Part shown: positions 56,191-64,000 of the stretch, one piece after another
Numbering within the stretch: position 1 is the stretch's first letter
How the letters are laid out: every line of letters starts with the position of its first letter
Source of the DNA: Massospora cicadina
Taxonomy: Eukaryota > Entomophthoromycota > Entomophthoromycetes > Entomophthorales > Entomophthoraceae
Direction of reading: 5' to 3'
Length of the DNA stretch: 64,000 nt
Assembly (NCBI GenBank): GCA_022478985.1
Contig: JAKSZP010005603.1
Span: forward strand, 33,969 to 97,968
Program-made: the position numbers and the translations under genes
Notes under the pieces: generated by a model
The model's input: the letters and a program-made list of their open reading frames with translations, nothing else
What the model was told of the DNA's origin: nothing
Databases searched by the model: none

Positions 56191-57100
56191 CATACTGGTC
56201 AACACTGATATCGGCAAAGACCTCTCAGATGACCAACAACATAAGGTTCAATAGTTAAAAGAGTATTTAGACCTATTTTCGGCCTTGACCTACGACTTTG
56301 GAAGAATGAATGGAGTCCTACATCATGTAAAAACTGGGGAAACTCCCCCTTTCTGGTCCCAACCTTACCAAAAAGCAAGGTTGAAGAGGCCCAGGTGACA
56401 GTGGAACTTAAACAACTACTTGATGCCAGAATCCTGGTACCATCGTTCAGCCCTTGGACCTCTCCTCTTCTGCTGGTTTGGAAGAAGGATGTCATTCACT
56501 GGGTGGTGATGGACTACTAGCGACTCAACTCCATCACCAAGAAGGACATTTATCCTCTGCCCCAAATTAATGATTATCTCCGTCTTCTTGCCAGATCCTG
56601 GTACTTTTCTACCCTGGACCTTGTCAGCAAATATTGGCAAGTTGAGCTCGCCCCTGAAGATTAAGCTAAGTGCGCTCTCATAGCCAACGAAGGACTATTT
56701 GAGCCCACAAGGATGCCCCAGGGCCTTTATAACACCCCAGCCACTTTCTAACGTGCCATGGACGGGATCCTTGGGGACTTAAAGCTTTCATGCATCCTCG
56801 TTTACCTAGATGACATTGCCGTTTTCTTATGAACCTTTAGTGGCACATCAAGCATATCAGGGAAGTCTTCAATCATCTACAAAAGTCTTCTATAAAGCTT
56901 AAACCTTCAAAGTGCTCTTACTTCCAATCCAAACTAGAGTTCCTGGGACACACAGTTTCCAAGGATGGTATCCAGCATATATTGGACAAGGTAAACTCCA
57001 TAGAGAGAATGTCACGCCCCCAAAGCTTAAGGATATCTAGGTATTACTAGGCATGGTGGGATATTATTGTCAGTTTATCCCCCAGTTTGCCGACCTAGCA
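56191..57100 (+). pseudogene. Element C reverse transcriptase
   Basis: FSALTYDFGRM-like start near 56278, then LKQLLDARILVPSFSPWTSP (about 56408-56465), LLVWKKDVIHWVVMDY, LNSITKKDIYPLPQINDYL (56525-56580), YFSTLDLVSKYWQVELAPED, LFEPTRMPQGLYNTPATF, MDGILGDLKLSCILVYLDDI at 56757-56817. The YLDD box is intact. Stops occur at positions normally Gln, Arg or similar (for example F-stop-RAMD for FQRAMD). The connection MVGYYCQFIPQFADLAKPLF is at 57053-57110. Confidence 0.88.
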
Positions 57101-57610
57101 AAACCACTGTTCTACCTCCTACAGAAGAATGTACTGTTCAAATGGAGGCCTGAACAAGAACAGGCTTTTAATGCCTTTAGAACTTCTCTATGTTCTAATC
57201 TTCTAGTCCATCCACGCTTTGACCAACCCTTCTTGTTGTTTATGGATTCAAGTGATGTTGCCATTGGGGCTATCCTATCCCAACATGATGAAAACCAAGT
57301 CGACCATCCTGTGGCCTATTTTTAGTAAGACGCTGAGTAAAGCTGAATGGAACTACAGCGTTACTGAGAGAGAGTTTCTGGCTATTTTGCTAGCCATAAA
57401 ACATTTCTAGCCTTATCTCTACGGTGAACAAATTACTATTATTACAGACCACTCCTCACTCCAGTGGCTCCAGAAAATGAATGACCCCTATGGCTGACTA
57501 GCCAGGTGGGATTTACGACTACATAGCTATGATTTCACCATTGTCCATCGTGCGGGGGCTATTCACTAAAATGCCAACGGCTTCTTAAAGATGCTGGTGC
57601 TTGCAGCGTT
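57101..57610 (+). pseudogene. Element C RNase H
   Basis: KWRPEQEQAFNAFRTSL, then FLLFMDSSDVAIGAILSQHD (57230-57290; catalytic Asp kept), then NYSVTEREFLAILLAIKHF (57352-57408, catalytic Glu), ITIITDHSSLQWLQKMN near 57433-57480, and VHRAGA-like end near 57545. One frameshift at about 57325 and a few stops. Confidence 0.85.
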
Positions 57611-58640
57611 GAACCCAAGAATGACAGACTGTACGATCTAATAAGTCATCCTGAGCAGTGGGAATTGGAAACTCCCAAGGTCCAAGATGAACTTCAAAGG
57701 ATGACTTGAGACACTCAAATTAAGGATGGGGTGCTCTACTATAAGGCCAATAGGAAGTGGCTCCCTTATGTCTGACCCTCTTCCCAAACTGATGTTAGTC
57801 TAGAGGGCCATTCTACTGTGGGACACGGGGCCATTAAAAAGACTCACAAATGGCTGAAGTCACGATGTTACTGGGACCAAATGATGGAAACCATCCAAGA
57901 GGTCTTGGAGGCATGTATGACTTGCCAATCTAAAGGCTGAGCCAATTTTCAATTTCAACGCTCAGTTGTCGCCCTGACTAGGCCCTTCAATGTCATTAGC
58001 ACCTGTGTGGTGGGCCCTCTTCCCACTGGGTTACTTGGCCATAAGTATATTATCCCAGCCATGGACCACTTAACCAAGTGGGTTGAAGCGATTTTGGTCC
58101 CAGCTGCAACTTCCAAAGCCACAAACCTCTTCCTTGTTTAATCCAATTTCACTTAGAATAAGTGCCTCCAAACCTTACTTTTGGACAACGGGTTGAACTT
58201 TAATTCACAGGTAGTACAAGAACTTGCTTCGCTGTTTGGCACTACCCAGAGTTTTGCTGCCCCTTACCACCCATCTACTAATGGGGCGGTAGAATGCGCT
58301 AACAGAACTCTTATTTCTATTTTAAAAAAGTTGGCCGCCTCAGATCCTGCCAGTTGGAATTACTACCTACCCAGCGCTTTGCTTGCCTACAGGATAAGCT
58401 ATTATCGAGTCATTAAGATGTCCCCTTTTTGAAGCCCTATATGGGCGTGCACCTCAGCTACCAAGTAGCGCCCAGCCCTTGCTCAAGACCTCCACAACTG
58501 AGAACTCTGAAATAACTATGAGGGCCTTAGCCAAAGAAATTGTCCGGCTTCAAGCCCTAGCCACACAAGGCATCATTACCACTACAGGAGAGAGACATCA
58601 GATTTAATATCAGGCGACCATTCTTACTAACTTTTTTAAT
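57611..58640 (+). pseudogene. Element C integrase
   Basis: GHSTVGHGAIKKTHKWLKSR near 57808-57868 and EACMTCQSKG near 57909 form the zinc region. FNVISTCVVGPLPTG near 57987 shows Cys at or next to the first catalytic Asp position. MDHLTKWVEAILVPA is near 58062. LLDNGLNFNSQVVQELASLF (58174-58233) keeps the second Asp, and NGAVECANRTLISILKKLAA (58281-58340) keeps the Glu. AYRISYYRVIKMSPF ends the open part. No chromodomain was recognised between 58440 and the polypurine tract, so this is a non-chromoviral-looking or eroded end. Confidence 0.85.
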
Positions 58641-58833
58641 TAGGTAATCTTGTTCTCTTCTATCACCATTGACCTGGAGGCTGGCAAAATAAGCTTGACG
58701 TTCTTTGGTCTGGATCCTATAAGGTCATTTATAAGATGAAGTCTGAGTATCCATTGTCAATGTCAACCAGTGTACCTTGGTCAATTGGGTACATGGCCAG
58801 TTCCTTCAGCTGTATACACCTTCCAACAGGACC

Positions 58834-58845
58834 TTGAGGGGGCGT
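58834..58845 (+). promoter_or_regulatory. Element C polypurine tract
   Basis: TTGAGGGGGCGT immediately before the TG of the 3' LTR. Confidence 0.5.
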
Positions 58846-59257
58846 TGTTAGGATTTGAGATAACAAAGAAATCGAATTCCCCTCTTCCAAATTGAGCCAT
58901 AACAAATTGAAACTCAAACCTATCCAAACAAAGATGATTTCAGGAATTTTATTCCCAATTCTTGATTCACGTGGGGCGGAGTTTCCACTGATTTGGTCAG
59001 ATGGGCGGCGAAATATATTGAGGATGCCCATCAGGCGGTCAATCTTGAATACCAGGAAAGATGTTGAATGGATGGAGCCGCATTAATCCTTGATGCACCA
59101 TGTCCCCACTCAACCTATAAGTATTGACACCTTTTTAACCTAATAAAACATTTGGTATTTTTCATTTTTCTGTTTCCTTCTTGACCCTTTTGTGAATATG
59201 CAGCTTCAAGAAACCTTCAGACCTTGGTAACAGTCTATAGAACTGTAATTGCTGACA
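58846..59257 (+). repeat. Gypsy element C 3' LTR
   Basis: 412 bp from TGTTAGGATTTG to ATTGCTGACA, with CCTATAAGTATTGACACC and AATAAAACATTTGGTATT, colinear with 52747-53167. Differences between the LTRs are more numerous than between those of chromovirus A, suggesting an older insertion. No clear TSD was found. Confidence 0.85.
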
Positions 59258-59329
59258 ATATTAATCATTTTTTAAACGTTTTATTATGGCCAAGGTACCC
59301 ATCAGACGTTACAGAACAGGTCTAGACAA

Positions 59330-60010
59330 GAATTTTGGTTTCCAAGCTTCATGTAATAGGCCTGTCAAGGACCAAGCTGTCTGTGTACACCACAGAACAC
59401 TTTGTTGGGATAAAACCAGATTATGTTCTTCCAAAATGTTCTACAATTAGTGATCTAATTGATTGGGCATGTGTTCTATAAGTAGTACTTTAATTAATCA
59501 GGCATGTATGCTAGTTAATTTAACTAGCTTTTTTGGTTTTAGACTTCATAGTGAGGAGCTATGATCATTCTTTATGTCAATTGATTAATGAATTGATCAT
59601 GGCCAATTTAATGAACAGAATTCCAAAAGTTTTTCAGGAAAAGTTACCAATTATTTTAATGTACCAAACTTGCGAGTGTAATCAACACAACTTTTGTATT
59701 GTGTTGATGGAAGTCTCAACCTTTAGCAGATCGGATGCTTCAGGTCAATGATAAAGTAAAGTTAATATCCAGCAACCAATTACAATGATTTTTCATAGGT
59801 GGAATTAAATTTGCCATGAGTCACCATTATATTTGTGAGAATAATATCCGTATTAATAAAACTTTTTATTGTAATTATAGCTTTTTCTAGTCTTTTTATT
59901 TTTTAATTAAGTTTTAACTGAACCATTTCCAGCTCCAATTGTGCTTTCTGTTGTCAAACAAAAAGCATTTATATTAGATAAATACCTCCTGAAAACCTAT
60001 GTAGTTTCTA
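59330..60010 (+). repeat. Diverged duplicated repeat, copy 1
   Basis: Matches 61180-61830 in order: ACCAGATTATG(T/C)T, ATTGATTGGGCATG against AGTTGGTTGATTATC, TTTTAGACTT, ATTGAT(C)ATGGCCAATTTAATG against ATCATAGCTAATTTATGAC, GTGCCA/GTACCAAA, GTGCTTTCTG, ACAAAAAG. It contains an open stretch (59533-59751: LINELIMANLMNRIPKVFQE, then LMYQTCECNQHNFC) of unknown family. The parallel stretch in copy 2 is more broken. Confidence 0.45.
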
Positions 60011-61179
60011 GATTGCAACAATTTCTAAGAATATTTTCTAAGTTTCTAACTTGAAGGTAGTAACAAGCAGATGAAGATGCTTAAAGCAACTCTGCCTTCT
60101 AGAATTTGAAATAAAATACAAAAAAATGAAGTATAAATATAAGATTTTCAAAATCAATTTCATTTAAAACTCAGATATCTGGCACCTGAGACATCATGAG
60201 TACACCTAAGAGTTTGGAAAAGCCACACTTACGTGCAACAGCTCCCTAGGAATGAAACAGTCTGCTTACAATTGGTTTGGGACTCTTTATTATGGGTACT
60301 TATTATAAGACGCCAATGTAGCTAATAGACCTGTAATTTTTGCATATGGTGCTTCATCCTGTTTATGGGTTCTGAATTTATCCCAGTTAGCAAACCTCAC
60401 CCAGAAATCATTAGAAGGCGGTGCCCATCATACTAACTGACAATGGTTTTAGTTATTTTATATGGGTTTTATAAGTTAAGATGAACAGTAATGGGCATTT
60501 TTCTTTTTGAGGTATCATGAATTAAAATAGAGTTAGTCTTGACTATATTTTTTTACTTCGTTGACCTTATGTGTTACTTATTTCTATTTTAGACTAATTT
60601 GCTTTTTAAACTCTGCTATCATTTTTATACCCAATATCTTTCTAGCACATGTATAATTTATATCAAGTATAACGGGTACTTTTATTTTAAAACCATTACA
60701 TATTTACCTTCTTAATAGTTTTCCAATTTATTTCCTGCTATTATATTCTATACCTCTCTTCTATTGATCTAAAGCAAATTAATTTAAAGGCTTTATTTAC
60801 TGATTTTTTTGCAAAAGTAACTAATATTAAGAAAAGCAGAAATTAAAAAAAAAGTTGAAAAGAAACAACAAATAAAGATAACTGCAACCATTATGACTAG
60901 ATATATCTGTCAGATACCAGCCCAGTGCTCACCTTATGGAATAGGTGATATAGGATGGCCTTATGACTGAGCCTAGTTAGGTTTGTGGTTACAGTGATTT
61001 TTTATTAGGACTTGGATGATGTTGGAGCAAGGATTTCTTCATTTTGGCTAAATATGATTCAAAAATTGATATGCAACTAGATAACTTAACAAGATGAGAG
61101 GTGCATTTGGGTATATTACAAGTGGTGGAATTGCTTAGAAGTTTTGTCTTCTATACAGGGAATATTACTTAATAGGTTG
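60011..61179. other. Unassigned spacer
   Basis: AT-rich. ILTDNGFSY near 60417-60445 recalls an integrase TDNG motif, but nothing around it confirms this. Confidence 0.25.
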
Positions 61180-61830
61180 ATCAGTAGAGGGTTCTGATTG
61201 GGAGGTAAAAATTGTTCTTGTGCTGGGATACTAACCAGATTATGCTTTTTCCAATATATAGTTTGATACTATTAATGTATTTAGTTGGTTGATTATCCCA
61301 AAATTAAATTGCTGCCTTTTATAATTTTAGACTTTTATATGTGAAGCTCCAACTATTTTCTATTTAAATTAATTTGATCAATCATAGCTAATTTATGACT
61401 AAACTTAAAAAATGTATTGGTGCTAAATATCAATCTCTTTTAATGTGCCAAAAATTTACGTAAAATAATTGCCACAGTTTTAGATATTACTAAGGGAGTT
61501 TTAACTCAATATGTTGATGAATGATAGAAGTTGGTGACTATAATTTTATTTGAAAGCCAATATCAAAAATAATTAGTAGGTGGTCATCAAATTGCCACTT
61601 GTCACATATATATTAAAAGTCATATCATTATTAAACACCTTGGTTTTAATACTGGTTCTTCTAGTGACTAATTTTTTTTGGTCAATATTTGCATAAAGTA
61701 CTTTTAGAGCAAGGTTATTATATTTAATAACCCCTTTTGGCTCAATTTGTGCTTTCTGCAACAAAAAGTGAATCATTATTTATCAAAAAATTCACAAATG
61801 ACTGTGAAGATGCCGCGTTATCAACTTGAA
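61180..61830 (+). repeat. Diverged duplicated repeat, copy 2
   Basis: See 59330-60010; about 1.85 kb downstream, same orientation. More stops in every frame. Confidence 0.45.
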
Positions 61831-62363
61831 AACTATGAAGTCTATATTTATTAATACATGGACATTAAGGATTGTACTATCAATAAATTTTTAAATGAAC
61901 AGGTTAATTTTGCCATAGTAATTTAATTAATAATATTTAAACTTTATGTTATCTTGAGATTTCTCTCAGCTAACTCAGTTTTATTATACATAGAACTGTT
62001 TACTTACAAAAACAAGCTTATCCCAATTAATTGAGAAAAAAATTTGAATGATTTTAAAGTATAGTTTAAATTGATTTCAATTAATTTTTTCATGGAGCAG
62101 GCGTTACATGTTGCTACACTATTTTAGGTCATCTTTATGCCTAAAACGTGCCTCAGATAAACTGCAATCCATCAGCCAATTAAAAAATTATTAGAATCAC
62201 AAATCTATATTTAATAACTATCAATCAAAAAATGAAATTGGTTTGATGATCCAACCCATCCATTCTTTAGTTAAATTTTACAGATTTTAATAAATCTGGT
62301 ATTTAGAACTTGGATACTTAGTACAGGTGAACAGAGGAATTGTCCAGAATCCCAATCCTGACA
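61831..62363 (-). repeat. Probable LTR of chromovirus D (minus strand)
   Basis: The minus strand starts TGTCAGGATTGGGATTCTGG at 62363, directly after the polypurine tract GGAGGGGGATAG (62375-62364). That start (TGTCAGGA) equals that of chromovirus A's LTR. The 3' boundary is not defined: no second copy is in the window. Confidence 0.5.
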
Positions 62364-62375
62364 CTATCCCCCTCC

Positions 62376-63050
62376 AATGCTCTTTTTATGGTTCTCTCAA
62401 ACTCCACTTTTAGTAATTTTAATATTGATTCTGGGTTCCATGGTGCTTTCCTCAAGTGGGTATTCTTTCCATTTGACCAAAAACTGATTTTTCCTAACAA
62501 CAATTTTTTTCTCTGATTATTTCTCCACTTCATATACCTCTGTATGTCACAATATTATTGGGATGAGGATGTTGCTTTTTTTATTAATGTGGCACGAGAG
62601 ACTTTCAATGTAGATTCAAGTGGGATACTTGGATTGTATTATGAGCTGAGGAACATTGGGGCAACTGGATTTGATAGTTTTTCTCTGAGACTTTCTTTGG
62701 CACCTTATATGGTCCTATTTCATCTCAATAATTACTTCTTTAAAGGCCTGGTTACGCACAGAATCTTGTTTAGATAAACTTATGGACCTTTTTCTACCTT
62801 TGCCTATTCTCATTGACCCTTGTCTGCCTGGTCCTTGTATTGTCTGCTTGACATTTTCAAGTTCTCCCTAAATTTTTGGTGAAGTCTCTCATTCTTTGCT
62901 ATAGATCATTTGCCGCTGGGACTAAGTTAGCTTGACGGGAATTAGCAGCATTTGTGGTTGATATCCATGGTTTTTTATGAAAGGTGTCATCTTGTTTGAA
63001 GTGTGATAGGAGCGGTTGTAGCTGATTTAGTTATGTGGGAGGTACTTAAC
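62376..63050 (-). pseudogene. Chromovirus D integrase C-terminus and chromodomain
   Basis: On the minus strand from 63030: EISYNRSYHTSNKMTPF-like (stop in the middle), NHGYQPQM, then MRDFTKN, RQYKDQAD, VYLNKI, VTRPLKK, the IGPYKV-like GPY/F motif and NYQIQLP. A degraded chromodomain follows at 62500-62390 (NGKNTHLRKAPWNPESILKL, where EESTWEPE is usual), ending EFERTIKRALEGD at the polypurine tract. Frames change at least three times. It is truncated at about 63050 where the ORF1-only LINE begins. Confidence 0.78.
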
Positions 63051-63104
63051 AAAAATTATTTCTTTTTCTTTAAGCTTAATTGAATAGACTCAAATATATA
63101 AAAC

Positions 63105-64000
63105 TTTAAAACAAAAACTGTAAACACTTTCCAAATTAAATTTTGATGTTGTTGAGTTTGTCATCTGCTGTCCCCAATGTGGGGTGGTGGTGAAACACAT
63201 CTTACTTTATTCCAGTCGTTGGCAAAGTGATCCCAGGTTGGCTCCACTATCCCACTAGTCTCAACTGTCACTTTGTCCCCCCATTGGGACCTAGCTCAAA
63301 TTCTTGCGTGCTTGCAGGTCTTGCTTCATAGTTTTCTGGTGCCCCCATGGAGCAACCTGATCTTTGGCCTTTAGGTCAAGTATGGTAACCTCTTCCCCTA
63401 TGAAAGTGCTGCCATCGTAGAGATGGCACAGGCGATGTACAAACCTTCCAGAATTATTAGTTTTCACACTTAAAAAGGTACTTTTTCATGTTATTCTCTA
63501 GTGAATCTAGGCTATGGTCGCGGAAGCTATTTCACTTGTTTATAAAAATTTACCCAACCCAACCATTTGAACTCAGCTGCTGGCTGATGCCACTCTGATG
63601 GTCCAGTTTTCAACCCTGCTTAACTATCTTTCCCCTGATCATCTGCTTTAAGAGCTTCTAAAGGGCTTGACTGCTTATGACCTGATTCCATTCTCTAGTT
63701 TGTGGTTTCCAATGGGGCAGCCACCTTACAGGGCCTCGCGCCTTTACAAAAATTTGCGCCTTCCATTAAGACAGCCATCATAAAATTCCCCTTCACACTG
63801 TAATATGCTCTGCCCCTGACCACCTATTATAGGCCCACGTTGAGAACAGCTTCACCATCTGCCACTAATCTTTGGGTTGGACCACTCAAATTATAAGTGC
63901 GCTTCCCTCAACGCTAGAGCAGCTTCTAAGCCTCTTCCCTCCAGTAGTGGCCCTTCTGCCATACTGCCTGAATTTCTTAAATGGGGCTCAATCCTCCTTC
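63105..64000 (+). mobile_element. ORF1-only LINE, copy 4 (cut by window end)
   Basis: Starts near 63105 with AAACTTTAAAACAAAAACTG and continues to the window edge. The ORF1-type frame is heavily broken but recognisable: CCCCAATGTGGGG (P.VWG), then DLIFGL-VKYGNLFPYESAAI (63355-63420), then KASRIISFHT, a DATLMVQFSTLLNYLSPDHL-like stretch near 63585-63650, then LLKGLTAYDLIP, QFVVSNGAATL (63697-63725). A zinc-knuckle-like LGLDHSNYKCA is near 63870-63905. The ORF2 question cannot be tested because the 3' end is outside. Confidence 0.65.

Noticed and set aside
60417..60445. TDNG-like motif suggesting an integrase
   Set aside because: No other integrase block in any frame nearby, so it was not called.
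1..64000. CRISPR arrays, operons, bacterial ribosome binding sites
   Set aside because: None seen. All features are of eukaryotic type, and the repeats are transposon-derived.

Overview
The window is eukaryotic nuclear DNA made almost entirely of transposable elements in various states of decay. I see no intact host protein-coding gene. The evidence for a eukaryote is LTR retrotransposons with TATA boxes and poly(A) signals, LINE-type retrotransposons with target-site duplications (TSDs), a tRNA-derived SINE, and one tRNA-Leu gene that lacks an encoded CCA and has a T-run terminator. The chromodomain-bearing Ty3/Gypsy integrases resemble those of fungi. A fungus with a TE-inflated, AT-rich genome is my best guess, but it is an inference.

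Layout. 1-2340: tail of a decayed Gypsy element (RNase H, integrase, LTR). 2340-6460: AT-rich, with two copies of a TCTATATAT-headed repeat and diverged tandem repeats. 6465-18300: a Gypsy chromovirus (5' LTR, leader, gag-pol remnants, chromodomain, 3' LTR). Its 3' LTR is split by a nearly full-length LINE (12800-18031), and a second copy of the Gypsy leader follows. 18956-20851: an ORF1-only LINE on the minus strand with clear TSDs. 22059-22141: tRNA-Leu(CAG), minus strand. 23341-24430: minus-strand Gypsy LTR and integrase remnants. 24941-30378: the best-preserved chromovirus with two 515-bp LTRs, followed by 195 bp of a second internal leader. 30740-38450: minus-strand decayed Gypsy pieces. 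39196-41115: a second ORF1-only LINE. 41117-45180: a minus-strand Gypsy with a zinc knuckle and a collagen-like stretch in gag. 47809-48128: a SINE with TSDs. 49130-51742: a Gypsy LTR fragment and a third ORF1-only LINE. 52747-59257: a Gypsy element with paired LTRs and a collagen-like Gag segment. 59330-61660: a diverged duplicated repeat. 62345-63050: minus-strand chromovirus integrase and chromodomain. 63105-64000: the start of a fourth ORF1-only LINE.

Four things stand out. First, nine ultra-short insertions (12-27 bp) share the core CCATCTAGTACTAAAAA, sit between 12-17-bp direct repeats and end in A-runs. They look like extreme 5'-truncated retroposons or a micro-SINE of unknown parent, and one has a paralogous empty site in the window. 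Second, a family of ORF1-only LINEs (HAL1-like) shares its 3' end with the ORF1+ORF2 LINE. Third, Gag proteins of two Gypsy copies carry collagen-like G-X-Y repeats. Fourth, in two unrelated Gypsy elements the 3' LTR runs straight on into another 5' leader, which points to tandem element arrays.

All work was done by eye. Boundaries of degenerate elements are approximate, and family assignments rest on motifs rather than searches.
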